From: Eleginops maclovinus
Taxonomy: Eukaryota > Chordata > Actinopteri > Perciformes > Eleginopidae
Assembly (NCBI RefSeq): GCF_036324505.1
Contig: NC_086350.1
Coordinates: forward strand, 25,801,257-25,865,256
Length of the DNA stretch: 64,000 bases
Reading direction: 5' to 3'
Numbering within the stretch: position 1 is the stretch's first letter; each line of letters starts with the position of its first letter. Position numbers and translations under genes: made by a program. This document shows positions 23,171 to 37,499 of the stretch, in pieces. The notes beneath the pieces were generated by a model. That model did not search any database. It saw only the letters and a list, made by a program, of their open reading frames with translations, and was not told the origin of the DNA.

Positions 23171-23969
23171 TCTTTCGTTGTTGCTCTTTACATTTTTTTT
23201 GGCCTTCTTCTGTTTATATCCATGATGATTTAAGGGAGAAAATATTAAGAGCCTTTGAGCCAGGGAGCATCAGGCCCCCACCCATATCTATGAGACTGGT
23301 AACACCAGGAGCTGGTGTGCTTCTGCATTGTCCAAACACTTTGTCTTCTGAGGATTTCTTTAAAAAAGAAACATATGAAAGATATTTATATTTGTATTTA
23401 TGATTTGACATGAGTTTGGTGTGGGCTGACGATGCTTGATGTGTGAATCTCTGACAGGGTTCTGATATCAGTCCATTCGTGCTTCCAGAAAAGACAAACA
23501 AGAGACAAAATGCTTTGCTGACACAGTGCAACCCATGTGATGGAGAAAGAAATTGGACCATGAATAAGCATGAATAAACACTAAAAGAAAAGAAACATAG
23601 ATAATATTATTTAGATAACCACTTTGGGTCAGTGCCATTATTTTAAGAAAGATTTGCAGAGATGTGCATCAGGCGGAAACAACACATTGGTAACCAAAGA
23701 CCCTTTGGGAATAACCCAAAATATAATAAATACAAAGTAAAATATAGAGACAGAATGAGGAGAGACACAGACCATAGGAATATCTGCAGAGGCAGAGAGT
23801 GTGAGAGTAAATGAAGAATGAAATAAGCTCATTAGCTAAAAGGCTCCTCTCTCACCTCCTGCTGTGACACGTGGATGTGTGTGTTTGTGTGTGTGTCCAA
23901 AGGCTTGCATTCAAAAGGACAAAGAGCCTTGTCAAGTCAACATGCAGCCAGTCAAGCAAACAGTACAGG
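23171..23969. other. no gene seen
   Basis: Minus-strand ORF 23214-23561 (115 aa) has no motif, splice support or codon pattern that would make it a gene. Confidence 0.35.

Positions 23970-24034
<65 letters not shown>
23970..24034 (+). repeat. (CA)n microsatellite
   Basis: Pure run. All overlapping ORFs are repeat translations. Confidence 0.95.
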
Positions 24035-24039
<5 letters not shown>

Positions 24040-25389
24040 TGTTTGGACAGTTGTATTGTGTGAGGGTACTGATGCTTTTTCCAAGTCATTTAGCTTCAGA
24101 TAGTGTTAGGCTGTCCAATGATTACCATTCTGTTTGAAATACAAACAGACAGACAAAGAGACTGAGACACTGAAGATGAGTTTTTTGTTGTGAATTACTT
24201 TTACCATTTCATTTTTATAGTGATTGCAAACACAGTGTGTGCATCAGTGCACACACGTGTGTTGAAAGTTTAGATTTGTTTAATAAAGTTTAAATGTTAT
24301 GTTCAAAAAAGTGACACACACAGCTGGGACCGGTTTCATAGTTGTAAGTGTTTGGTCAGTATGTTGGAAATGACTAAATTAGCCAAATTAGCTAGCTTAC
24401 AGCAGATCTTCCGTTACATCAGAAGGAATCATTTGATCACATCATAAAAACATTTGAACAGTGAGTTGTCCAACTTTATAATCCCTGAACGTCAACAAGC
24501 GCTCTGCTCCCAGCTGTGCACGCCTCACTTTTTAGTGTCCCCGTTTCCATTATGTTTTGAGTTTCTTGCTGGGTTTTTCTTTACATTTCTAAAGGCTGTA
24601 CATGTGTTGTCAAGTTGGTGATATTTTTTTATTAGCACGTGTTTTGGCACATTTGTGTTTTGTAGGAAGTTTACACCTGTTTACCACCAACAACAACAGA
24701 AAAATGTAAACGTAACAATATCATTTTTACATGTCAGGTAACTACAGCGAACTCAGAACCACATGTTTCCCATGCTGTGTATCAATTTGGATACTGTTCA
24801 CAGTGCAGTAAGAACTACACACTTCGAGCACTGTGAGCACTTGAGCAGTGTGTGAATCTTTGTGAATCACATGGCTGTTGTACCATAATTCGAAGTGATT
24901 AACGCCACTGTTAGCTAGCTAGTTAGCTTCCTTCTCGTTCGCCTCAGCATAACATCATTACGGACTGTTCACTCAACCCAATTAGATTAACAGTGACTTC
25001 TTTGAGACAAAAGTGTAGTGGTACATTTATTAAATTGTTTAAAAAAACACAACTATAACTTTTTTTGTACAGTGCTGTTCAGCAACCACAGTCATGGGCT
25101 AGTCCCGCAACCTCACTAACTTAGCCAAGATGTCGATTGTTAAGTGGGATAAATGTTCGGTCTTCAACACTCAACTCTTTCTGTTATATTGTACAGTATG
25201 TACGGAGGTATGCAAATCGACATACAGCAACAGGCCTTAATATGACAAGTCAAAGGTTGTGTTTGACATTTATTAATAATAAAAAATCTGTACACTCAGT
25301 TCATACTGTATGAACACATACAAGTCTATGGAAACTGAATTTACTCCTGAATTTTACAATCCATTATTTATTTTTTGTCAGGTGGACAG

Positions 25390-25392
<3 letters not shown>
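24035..25392. other. no gene seen
   Basis: No supported gene. The stretch AGCCAAGATGTCGAT near 25122 recurs inverted at about 39020, a small dispersed repeat. Confidence 0.4.

Positions 25393-25446
<54 letters not shown>
25393..25446 (+). repeat. (CA)n microsatellite
   Basis: Pure CA run. Confidence 0.95.
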
Positions 25447-25448
<2 letters not shown>

Positions 25449-25827
25449 CTGCTGTTCCTTATGTGTCCAGGAGGTGATAGTATGAGTCCAGCAATGTCTT
25501 TCCTGAGCCATTATTGTATCCTTACAGCTTTAAATGAATGAACTGCTGTTATACTTTCTTTTGTTCTTTCTTTCTTGACAAAGGCTCCTCTCTCCTCTGT
25601 CTCTTTTCTGGGAGCTGTCATGGTGAATATTCACTTTGGTTATTGAAGCGGACAAATGACACCTTTTAAAGCTGTGAGGTGTGTGCGTGTTTGTGTGTCA
25701 GATGTATGTGCGGCAACGGTTTCATAAAGTGAAAATTCCATTTTTGTAGCGGCAGTCTGGGGAGAATATCGTTTACAGTTCATTAGCCCTGTGTGTGTGT
25801 GGAGAGAAAGTGGAGACAATGACTTTA

Positions 25828-26844
<1,017 letters not shown>

Positions 26845-27035
26845 CCTCCAGTTGTTAGATGCTTTTTATGCAAAGCGACTTACATACTTTCATGAATGTT
26901 GGATAGGAGCAACGTGGGGTGAAGTGTCTTGCCCAGGGACACAACGACATGCTGCCTGCAATGGGGATGGAACCAGTGCTCCCCTGATCCGAAGATCAGC
27001 GCACTATTCCACTGAGCCACAGCCTCCCCAACATC
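26845..27035 (-). mobile_element. tRNA-headed SINE
   Basis: Read on the minus strand it starts with a tRNA-like head: A-box-like TGGCTCAGTGG, an anticodon-stem-like hairpin CTGATCTTCGGATCAG and B-box-like GGTTCCATCCC. It continues with the conserved GTGTCCCTGGGCAAGACACT and ends in the widespread fish tail AAGTCGCTTTGCATAAAAAGC. The head lacks a full acceptor stem, so I call it a SINE and not a tRNA gene. Confidence 0.8.
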
Positions 27036-29385
27036 CGACAGTTTCAATATAAAACCTGGAATACTTTTTACCATGCTACAAGGTGTATATGCATAGAAAC
27101 AGTAGATACTGCTTCAGTGAATAGGACCAACCTTGGACTCGACAACAGGACCTTTTTGTAGTCCCTTCAGGCCATTTGACCCAACTATGAGACGGAAATC
27201 TATCATAATGCTATCAAGATTTAAAGTCAACGAACAGTTGATATATATTATAATTTAACAGTAGACTATGTCTGGTTAATGGGTCAATAGAACCAGAATC
27301 AGAATACTTTAGGAATCCCAGGTAAACTGAGTTTCATGACAGTTGCTTCAATTGAGAATACAAAAAAGAAGATATAAAATAGAAAAATGTTTTATATATT
27401 TATACAAACATATTAAGTAAAAGTGAGAATGTGCAATAGATTTTTTTTTAATAAACAAAAAATATTAAAATAAACACAAAAAAAATAGTTATACCAAAAC
27501 TAAGAAGTTAAGGTTAAATGTCCAATAAAAGATCAAAATAAAATGAATGAAAAGGAAGTTAAGTAGGAATGTGCAATAAACCTAAATAAAAAAGTAGTTA
27601 AAGAATGTTAAAAATGTGAACATTATACTACAATACATAACAAGTAATAATAAGATAGGAATGCTAAATTGCACAGCTGTAGAGTCAATTTACCAGTATT
27701 AAATACTTCAGTTAAACAGCTGAAAGGAAATTACAGTAGTTATTTTAGAGCTGAGATGTTATCTGCCACGCTTCTTCTTATACGCTTCTAAAATCCCTAA
27801 TATAAGCAGTAAATAATAAACGTGTTCTTAATGTTAGGATACTTAGAATAGAAGTAAGGAAATAGACACAGGATGATTTCTGATCCACTTCACAGCACAC
27901 ATTGATTAAACGTCAAATGGACATTTTCCACGGCTCGGCTCTGTCATTGTTATTATGATGTGAAGGCGGGTCATTCACTCAAAGTAACAATAGTGAAGTC
28001 AGATAAATAGATAGAAAATTGGAAACAAACTTTATTTACTGGAGCTTCTATTAGGGACAGATTCATAATTAGAGACACTGTGAAGTCCCCTCACAGTGAT
28101 GAGACAACCGAGCAGAAAATTACCGGTCTCCGGAGCAGGACGCAATAATCTGCTGGCTGACAAGAGCTCCATGAGCTGGTTTGGAGTCCAACAAGGTACA
28201 CTAAATTTGAACAGAGAAAGATGGGGCCTCAGCATTATAATCAGAATAAAGTGAGATCTGTTGTAGTTTTGTTAGGGGCTGAATGTAGTGGTGAGGTTTG
28301 TTATGTTGAGAGGAAATATATATATCATTTTTTTAAAAACTGCAATGTATTAGTCTATTTGCCAGCATAGTGAACATGGAAATGTTGAGTACAGCAAAGT
28401 TTTATGATAGAAATGTATAGTACGGGTCCCCTGCACATCATTTAATCCTGAAAATGTCAGAAATGGACTCATCCTCAATAACACCCAAAACCACTCCAAA
28501 ATTGACTATTGTCTGCATAGGATATAATGCTCATTAATGCTATTTACAAAACTTGTGCTAATCATGCCCAACCTACGGTATGCAGGTTAGCATCCAGCAG
28601 TTTCTATGTAATTCTAGATAACACACGCCTGTAATCTCAGGAAAAAAAGAATGAAATTACGAATAAGATTTTGTCTTTATATATCTGATATTTTCCCAAT
28701 TCCAATGTTGAAAACTGTATGTCTATCACTTTATCTCTCACAAAAAACGATTGGATTCCTGCCACGCTTTATTTATAAGAGATGGAAATCGCATAATGTA
28801 CTGTGCAGTCCATAGATAAAATAACAGCAACTTGTGTATTTAAAGAATAATCCAGATAATACAATTATAACATATATTGAACATGAGAAAGATACAGGAG
28901 ACTGTCTTAAACCCTCCAGGTGTGCTAACAATAAATACAGTACATGGGACCACAGAGACAGGCACAGCTGCAGTTTATGAATGAGACGCAGACATTTATT
29001 CAAAACTCTGGTGATGACGCCCCGGACACTGAATGAGTAAAGTAACACACAGTTTAAGAGGACACAAGTGACAAATAGAGACAGAGATCCCCAACAGTGT
29101 AAGCCAAAACAGGGTGACTAGGGGCTGGGCCAAGGCAAACCTCAGCCCTGACTATAAGCTTCATCATAAAGCACTCCATGGTCAGACATGATAGAGAGTC
29201 CGCAAAATGACATACACACTAAATGATGTCCCAAAATAATTTGGAAATCATTTAACCTGATTCAAGAGTTGTTGTATTTAATTGTGCTGCTACAGTTTAT
29301 TTGGGTTTGCTAGTGTTGACGGTCACTACCTTAAACAAGCTGCCATCGTTCCAGACACTGTTACTGACCTACTGTGAAGGGATCC
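27036..29385. other. no gene seen; LINE tail near 27295
   Basis: CAGAATCAGAATACTTTAGG at about 27295 is the short 3' tail of an L2-type LINE read in reverse. The rest is AT-rich with no supported gene. Confidence 0.4.
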
Positions 29386-29389
29386 CACC

Positions 29390-29530
29390 CTTGCTACATA
29401 CAAAAACACGCCTGTTTGCTGTCATGGCTCCAAAACGATGGAAAAGTCTCCCTGTTGATATCAGGACAGCAGAATGTCTACACGTCTTTCGTCACAGAAC
29501 AGAAACCAACCTGTTGCCACTGCAATGCCC
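29390..29530 (+). pseudogene. LINE C-terminal fragment
   Basis: The plus strand reads TKTRLFAVMAPKRWKSLP, then VDIRTAECLHVFRHRTETNL. This resembles the final segment of L2-type LINE ORF2 (a 'PKLWNSLP...FK..LKT' style ending). It is followed directly by a TTAA MITE. Confidence 0.6.
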
Positions 29531-29559
29531 ATGCACTTACAATGGTTTGGCTGATTTAA

Positions 29560-30001
29560 AGGTCCCCTATTATGCAAAATGCACTTTTTGCTGTCTTTTA
29601 TACATAAATATGTGTCCCCGATGTGTAAGGAGACTCACAAAGTGTCAGAAAATACAACCCTCTCTCTTTGTCCCTCCTTACCCACATCTCTAAAAATGGG
29701 GGTACAAACAAGCTGATCTAGATTTGCCATTCTTGTGACATAATGAGGAAAATGTGGGCTGGCTTTACATTGAACTCCTGGTAATGTCCCGCCCACGTCC
29801 CAAAGGGGCGTGACCAGCAGCAGCTAGTTCATTTAAAGCTACAGAATCAGCACTTCAGGAACAGGGCTGAGATAGAGGGGGATGAGGCATGCTGCAATGG
29901 GGGATCTGTTTGCTATTTTGAGCAAAACACTTCAGAGACAAGTTTTGTATAGGTTTATGGCCCTACAATATATAATTTAAATATAGCACAATAGGAGATC
30001 T
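29560..30001. mobile_element. TTAA-flanked MITE, short form (442 bp)
   Basis: Starts AGGTCCCCTATTATGC after TTAA (29556-29559) and ends CAATAGGAGATCT before GTAA (30002-30005). It lacks about 240 bp present in the 685-bp copy. Confidence 0.85.
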
Positions 30002-30005
30002 GTAA

Positions 30006-31582
30006 AGCAAATGTACCTGCAGTTTTCTCTTTGTTCTGAGTTTGTATCTTCATGGCTTATTGCACTTCTAAAAAGTCACTTTGGATAAGTGCATCATTTA
30101 AAGGAACATCTATTGTAATGTTCTAAAAAATACCGTATGTGGTGTCCATAGATTAGTCTATAACGTTAGTGCGTATGGAGGTGGTCATGGTGCTGCCCCT
30201 TCTCGGTGGGAGTAGGTCTTAAGAGTCTTAAGATACTTTTTGTTCCAGCCTGTTGTGGTTGTCTGTTTAGAGCAACAAATCTTGAAATCGACCAGGCAAA
30301 GTATTAAACAGACAGGCCATTTGACATCCTCCGCCCGTTAGTAGACCGGTGAAGTGGATCATAACAATGGATTTCATTTAATCACACACACCCATGCACA
30401 GCTTTTATATGATTTATTCAAACATTTAAATTGTTCAGAGTTTCCATGCAGTGGTTGAACACCAGCAGTCTGTAAGTTGTTTCTTCTTGTTTGAGTTTGT
30501 ATGAACTTCAGCTCCATTTGAGTTCACAAACACATACAATCAAGACAGGGTACGCTTCAACACACACACACTCAAAATTAATTCACTGCATGCATGAACA
30601 CATGCCCCACACTTATGCTTCAGCACACACACTGACACATTCATAACACTATCACTCCGCTGCTGAAGAACACACACATGCCAATACATACAAAAAGACA
30701 AACACACACACAAAGACAATACTTTATATACACACTTACGTACACAGTGATATTACAGAAATATACTCAATGACGTTATAGGGACAGAAATACAACAATG
30801 CTTTATTTGCAGAGGGAAATAAACACTGGCAGGGTTCAGGTCAAAGTGTTTGGGGTTGTGTTTTCAGAAATCCAATGCATACAATTAAGCTCCATATTAC
30901 ATGTCACAGCTATAGGATCTTTAATGAGGCATTACAATCCTGAAGATAAGACAGTTCAAAGCATGTGAATCCATAACTACAGTAAAACCAACACAGTCTT
31001 TGCCAAGATTTTGAAAATGTTAGGTATCACTCACACTCACTGTAAACAACATTCATGCTACAGTAAAAAGTATTAAAGCTACCTACATTTGCCCTGAACA
31101 GCTTTTGGTAAAGTATGTACAGTAACACACTGTGTACTCCGTATTTGCCTGTACTTAGTAAACAGTAAAAATCATAGTATATCAACAGCAGTAATATGGC
31201 CTTTGTAATGGCTAATCAAAAAATAAACGTAATTCAAACTGATCTGCTGCTGGGGCACCAGAAAGCGAATCTTATGCAGTTAAAATAATGTCCAATGTCT
31301 AGGCAAGCATATCGTTTTTCTCTTTTCTGTGGCCTCTCCTGCTGGTTTTTGGTAAAATAAAAAAAAGGTATGCTTATCTGGTAACAATCCCACCACCACC
31401 TGTGTCCAATACACTAATTACAGGGTGCCCAACTAACCCAGTGCCCAACACCTCCTTCAAAATAAAAGCATAAAGAATTACTGAAACTAAAGTAAGTATG
31501 ATAAATAATGATTTATATAATACAAACAAAAACAGCTAACAAATATTGAATTACTACATAACATAAACCCTTCTATAGCTCT
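30006..31582. other. no gene seen
   Basis: Contains a CA-rich but impure stretch at 30540-30720; no supported ORF. Confidence 0.4.
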
Positions 31583-31740
31583 AACAGACAAAACTCAGAG
31601 AGACACAGGGAGAGCTGGAACTTTGATGGCAAACACTGAAGGTTTATTCTGAAGTTACGGCCGGAGAATTGACAAGACATTTGCTGCAAGCCACGAGATG
31701 ACACAGCGGTTGCCCGACCAATTCTGAAGATTTCTCACCC
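31583..31740 (-). repeat. LTR-like fragment, paralogous to 49422-49926
   Basis: Shares GAGTTACGGCCGGAGAATTG-like text (here AAGTTACGGCCGGAG), ACAGCGGTTGCC and CCAATTCTGAAGAT with the solo-LTR-like element at 49.4 kb. The similarity stops near 31735. Confidence 0.6.
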
Positions 31741-31973
31741 CGGTCCCATGTTCAGCTGGTTCTGAGAGAATGACATACTGCATAAGAAGATAAAACGGAC
31801 AAGTAAGGGATACGCAGGGGGATCTTGATCAACTTCAGGGGTGTTCTTTCCCCCATAATGAGCGCCTCGCTGTACATTATCCCGCTTGTTACACGACCAG
31901 ATACTAAACAAACTAATGACACCACTCCCAATATTAATGAAATAATTGTATTGACTCAATAAATGATTGTATT

Positions 31974-34026
31974 CAGAGCCGGTTCAGACCTCCATGGGGC
32001 CCTAGGCAAAATTCTGCTTAGGGGCCCTCTTAACTGAACAGTCGCACCTGACACCCAGTGCTTCCACACATCCCACCTTTAAACATATTGCACTAGTGTC
32101 GCCACCTGTTAGTCTAACTCAAAATCAATACAGACCAAATCAAATCGAACTAAATGTGTAACAAATTACTCACCATTAAAAGTGTCCTTTTCTGCACTTT
32201 CTGGATGCAAAATCATCAATAATGTCATCATCGATATTTGCTTCCCCACATCATGGTTGATGCTCATGATGGCCAAACCACTCAGACGTTCCTGGGACAT
32301 GGAAGATCTCAGATAGTTTTTGATCATTTTTAACTTGCTGAAGTTCCTCTCGGCTGAGGCAACTGTCATAGGCAGAGTGACAGCAATTCTCAGGGCTATC
32401 CAAAGGTTAGGATAGAGTTCCTCCAGATTTTTCTCACAAAGGAAAGAAAGCAGCTCAAAGGCAGTCATATTAACTGATGGTAGGTCAGGTAAATTCTTGA
32501 TTTCGTTTGCCAGATCAACTCCACTGATGTCACAGTCTTGGTTGAAGGTCAGAGTTTTCTCAAGTTCCATACACTGAGCCTTTAAGGAGTCACTGGACAT
32601 CTGACATGCAGTGCTGAAGTTCAGCACTACTCCATATTTAGTCTTCACCTGGTTCAGAGTTTCAAATCGTTCATCAATGGATGCTATTGTGGAGTCAACC
32701 ACAATGTTGAAGAAGTTGACCTCAAGATTCCGCAGTGCATCAGCCACTGGCTCATCAGGTGCTTCGTAGCTAAAATGCTTTTTGCTGGTTCTCAGCCTCT
32801 TGTCCTTCAAAACAGCTTCCACATTAATTTCCTGACAAATGCTTCTGGCTGTTGTCTGGGCATCTGAGAATCTAGTGTCCCGGTATTGAGTGAGAGAGGC
32901 TTTTGCATTTGAGATTAACTGCACAGCTACGTCAAACTGCATTGAAGCAGATTGGGGGAGCTTGTTCATTGTATTTGTTTAAATCTTACACCATAATATT
33001 TTCCTTAATCTTTTCACCATTTGACAGCCGTCTCTGTAATAATCCTGGATGGAACCCTCTTCTGGACTTGTCTTTGGGGTAAGAAAAATCCACTGCTGGC
33101 TTGAATGGACCTCTGCGCACTAACTCAGTCCGCATACAGTCCGTTAAGACTGGGGGCCAGTCTGCTGGATCATTTGGTGGAACAGACTGTTGCTTTAGGG
33201 TCTGGGCTAGCTTCTGATGCTTGCTGTACACACGTACTTAACAGTGGCTGTACTGGACCTGTGCTGCTGCTGGTTGAAGGTGGCTCATCTGTGCCTGTCT
33301 TATCTGGGTCTGTCCCTCCACTGGCTGACTGACTGGACTCTGTGCTGCTTGTTAGGAACTTAAGCATAGCACCTGTAAAATAAAGATCAGGCTACCATTA
33401 ATTCAGCTCCATCAAATTGACTGCACTTGTTTTACCTTCATATACTTAAAATGTAGGTGATTTAGATTATTATTTAGCACCATTGTCATAATATTTCACG
33501 AGTTTTATTTATTCACTATCTGCATCTATATTTGCCTGTGGGCTATCCAAGCAAACAAAATTCAATCTTAGTAAATATTTATCCATTACTTTCCATGTTG
33601 TATAAGTGCAGTTGTAACTACACTCAGAGCGATTGATATAACACTTCAATTACAGAAGCTAGCAAGACGCACACGGAGACAGTCCGGGGTTCACCCAGGG
33701 CTCACCGCCCTGTTATGTAGGTCAAACACGGACTAGCCCCGTCCCTCCCACTCTCCCAGCCGGAGAGGAGAATTACCTGACTGCTGTTGCTGCTGTTCAT
33801 CTTCATGCACTTTCTTTTTTCTCTTTTCACTCCCCGAGGGATAACTCCGCTTCATCTTGCTGATGCCGTTGATGCACGTGCATCACTGGCAATCTGACGT
33901 GCGCGAGCAGCGCGACGGATGGTCACGTCGTCACGTTTTTAGTTTAGTTTTTTCCCACGGGGCCTCTATGAGTTTGCGGGGCCCTACGCAACGTGCGTAG
34001 TGTGCGTATTGGGTGAACCGGTACTG
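31974..34026 (-). mobile_element. complete-ended hAT element, 2053 bp
   Basis: ATTGTATT flanks both sides exactly (31966-31973 and 34027-34034), the 8-bp duplication expected of hAT. Ends are CAGAGCCGGTTCA and, inverted, CAGTACCGGTTCA, with two mismatches; GGGGCCCTA follows as a subterminal motif on both sides. The element encodes a deleted ZMYM1-like transposase on the minus strand. Confidence 0.92.
32166..33855 (-). pseudogene. ZMYM1-like hAT transposase, internally deleted
   Basis: Exon 1 (33855-33777) starts MKRSYPSGSEKRKKK and ends in a Gln run, with donor TCAG|GTAATT. Exon 2 begins at 33372 after TTTTACAG and stays in frame (MLKFLTSSTESSQ). Near 33200 the reading shifts frame into NDPADWPPVLTD and YPKDKSRRGFHPG, the N-terminal TTF-type region of this family. 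At about 32975-32985 it jumps straight to the C-terminal half (NKLPQSASMQFDV...), so most of the catalytic RNase H-like core is missing. The end has the hAT dimerisation motif (LPMTVASAERNFSKLK; LSGLAIMSINHD). Non-functional, possibly mobilised in trans because both ends survive. Confidence 0.85.
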
Positions 34027-34034
34027 ATTGTATT

Positions 34035-35607
34035 TGTTCCGCTAAGAAAAACAAAACTCCGTTCCAAGGCGCACCAACGGCTGGAACTGAGACAACAACA
34101 ACTTTTCGGCAGCACTGATCGAGGTTTCCTGTAACTGTTCGAGTCTGTTCACAGTTTCTGATCCACTAACAAGTCCTTAAACCCTGCAGAGCCCAGACCG
34201 TGTTCCTGTTAGTGTTTACTTCCTGTTAGTGTTTACTTCCTGTCTGTCTTCTGGGGATTTATCTGACGTCCAGCACTCCTTCTTTTAACATCTTTTCCTT
34301 TCTCTTTCTTGATTCTCCTTAACAACGGTCAATATAGTTCTTGAGCGCGGTCTGTACTACTGGATTAACAATGTGTCACATGTTCTGAATTGAGCAATCA
34401 GAATCAAGTATTCAACTAAGCCATGTAATAAAGCACTATAAAACCTCTATCAGCTGATGGTAACAGGCAGGAATAGGGAGACAAAACACTGAGAGCACAG
34501 CAGCCCAAGATTGCAGGCCTGTGCTCAGTGAGGGCAGAAGAGACTCGGTCAAAGTTATGAGCCGAGGAAAATATTTCCCCAATAGACCAGTAACAACCAT
34601 CACTAGCTATACCTGTAGATAATGTTCCGCACTCGTTCATTAGCAGTGGTGAAAACAGAGGAAAGGCATTTTGCTGAAGCATGCACCAGTTTCTTGAAGT
34701 TGCAAAGGATTGCGTGATAGTGGCAGAGGCACAACTGTAGAACAGATAGAGCTGCAGGAAAATTGTCAGACTTCATGCCGAAATCTCTGAAGTTGTTATA
34801 ATAAAGAAAAAAAATCTCTGCATTCTCTTACCATGCATTTATTTAATACAACACCACATTTGTATTTGTTTTATCTTCCCCAAAATACAAGCTAACACTG
34901 CTATTTTAAAACGTGTGATTCATTATGACACAGATTATTATTTTTTATGTTTAACAACAGTAAAACTATATTAAAACATATATATTACACAGTCAAATCC
35001 TCCATATTTGAAAAACAATGTGTTTTACTTCAAACTTATTTTTAAACCCTTCTTTATTCTGACTAACAAGTAGCCCTTCTGCGTAAGAGTGAGACAAATG
35101 GATATTTTGTAAGGGAAGTCTTCCTTTAAGGAGTCTTTAGCTGATTCTGGTTAGGGTTCAAATATGTATAAATTATTATCAGATGCTTTAAGATTGTGTG
35201 TGATTCCTTGTTAATAAGGGTAAGCCCTTTCAGCTCTCACTAAGCCCTAATACAGTTTAGCTCCGACAAGCTGGTTGAGTCTATGCAGCAGGAAATGGCC
35301 AACCTGGCATGGAGCCTGCCAGAGAGCGTTCCATGTTTTTTTTAGGAATGACTGGATCATACCACAGCAATTAAAGTAAACCTTTCTGTTTTATTTATTG
35401 TACAAAGCGTACAATTACGTACGTATTTTGGATATACTTTTTAACTGCAACACTTAAGGGGGAAATGTTTACAATGGGAAGGATAACTGTTAGAAAACCT
35501 GCTAAAACAGTTGGCAGACTTTTTTGAAGTCACCCAAGCTTATTCAGGGAGCATCTGCCTGGGAACTTCTGTTGACCAGCTGTGTTTCTCTGGCTCAGAT
35601 ACAGTGT

Positions 35608-35608
<1 letters not shown>
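34035..35608. other. no gene seen
   Basis: A short direct repeat TTAGTGTTTACTTCCTG occurs twice at 34208-34241. No supported gene. Confidence 0.4.

Positions 35609-35695
<87 letters not shown>
35609..35695 (+). repeat. (CA)n microsatellite
   Basis: Pure run of about 87 bp. A second CA run lies at 35771-35804 and a GT run at 35869-35892. Confidence 0.95.
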
Positions 35696-35699
<4 letters not shown>

Positions 35700-35770
35700 G
35701 CCTCTTGCTGGTTCAGCAGTTTAAATCAGTGAAGTGTTTCAGAGCACAGCAAGATGCGACCCATCATCAA

Positions 35771-35806
<36 letters not shown>

Positions 35807-36043
35807 CTTGACAACTGTGTGTGTCACAAGGCCAATCGGGGAAGCAGGTGGTGGACAGACCGTCTGTGAGTGTGTGTGTGTGTGTGTGTGTTTAAAAGAG
35901 CTGTGTTGAAAGGATGAGATGGGTTATTTTTCCACCTCAGTGTGTTTACATGCGCTAGTAAGCTGCAGTCACCTGTATTTACAATATGTGTGGCAGGTTA
36001 AAGGCGCGTTGTGTGAAGTGGAGTGTGTTTGACAGTGCACAGT

Positions 36044-36070
36044 AGGGTTGGGGTTAGGGTTAGGGTTAGG
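36044..36070 (+). repeat. short interstitial TTAGGG tract
   Basis: About four telomere-like units, one imperfect. Confidence 0.85.
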
Positions 36071-36384
36071 CAGCACACAGCATCACTGAAGAGACTTGAC
36101 TGTCCATTATCACAGTATAAGGTGTAACTGTGTCATTACTACTTTATTATGATTTAAAGCTGAAATAGCAGGGATTGTAGAAGAGAGTAGTTTAAAATAC
36201 GTTAAAATTCCCCAGTGATAACAGCAGTCTTCAAAGTCGAGCAAGTTAAAGTCATTATTATTTATCTAGCCCGAGTACATCCCCATGAAGAATTGATCCG
36301 AGCTTCGGAATCCATTTATTCGTATTTAAGAAACGTTTTGTTTAAAATGAACTATGTTCTTAATTTTTAAACATTTTGATCCTC

Positions 36385-36830
36385 TACATCTGCATCCATC
36401 CATCTGCTTCTCACTGCTTATCTGGAGTTGGGCGGCAGGCAAAGCATTTCCAGCCCCAAACTTCCCTTTCTCTGGTAACATTAACCAGCTCTGCTCCCAG
36501 GCCAGCATGGAGATACAGTACCTCCCCTCCACCTGGTCCTCGGTCTGCCCCTCGGACTCCTCCCAGCTGGATGTACCTGGAACACCTCCCTATGGAGACG
36601 GCCATGTTGCATACTTACCAGCTGCCAGAACCACATAAACTGACTCCTTTCTATGCGAAGGAGCAGCATCTCTACTTTATGTCCCTCTAGGAGGACTGAA
36701 TGTATCACCTAATCCCTAAGGGAGATGCCAGCCACCCTTCACATAAAACAGATTTGAGCCGCTTGTATTTGTGATTTTGTTATGTCGGACTTGATCCATC
36801 CTTCCTGACCATAGGGACCTCTTTCAGCAG
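36385..36830 (-). mobile_element. Rex3-like LINE 3' fragment, degenerate
   Basis: The minus strand keeps LLLRIERSQFMWFWQLV and PAGRSPRGRPRTRW, matching the 47.4-kb copy, and ends at short GATG repeats near 36390-36403. Many frameshifts. Confidence 0.75.
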
Positions 36831-36897
36831 GATGGTGCACCCTGCCTTCCTGCAAAAGATTTTTTTTTTCAAGCAAACCAAAGTTGAGATAATTTAA

Positions 36898-37480
36898 AGG
36901 TCTCCTATTATGCTATATATGAACAATATATTGTAGGTCCATATCTATACAAAACATGTCTGTGAAGTGTTTTACTCAAAATACAAACAGATCCCCCATT
37001 GCAGCATGCCTCATCCCCCTCTATCTCAGCCCTGTTCCTGAAGTGCTGATTCTGTGACTGTAGCTTTAAATGAACTAGCTGCTGCTGGCCACGCCCTTTT
37101 GGAGCGTCATGATCTCTCCCCTGAAGAGAGTTTTCTACCGGGAGAAACTAGGCTCAACGCTGCCGTGATTAAACCCCATATTATGTTCCGAACCACATCC
37201 AGCATCATTTCTGAAACTCTTCTCAGTGTTTACCACTAGGACAGAGACATTATATGTATTATATAAACAACAACTCTAAGTTCCGCCTGCAGACATCCTG
37301 CTGAACACACACACACACACAGAGGGGATGCGGAGGGGATTCAGCTTGCGACTGTATATTGCGGACGATAGGTTGGGACGTGTCATGTTGACGGGACGTT
37401 GCCAGGAGTTCAATGTAAAGCCAGCCCACATTTTCGATATGATGTCATAACCAAAGCAACTCTGGATCTGCTCGTTTGTA
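36898..37480. mobile_element. TTAA MITE, one end lost
   Basis: TTAA (36894-36897) then AGGTCTCCTATTATGC. The interior matches 5884-6450 in the same order, including the segment missing from the short copies. It is cut off near 37480 where Tc1 sequence starts. Confidence 0.8.
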
Positions 37481-37499
37481 AGTGGTAAGTGACACAAAC

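Noticed and set aside
26960..27030. tRNA gene on the minus strand
   Set aside because: It has A- and B-box-like text but no proper acceptor stem, and it continues into a SINE body and tail.
36044..36070. Telomere
   Set aside because: Only about four TTAGGG units within ordinary sequence on both sides.
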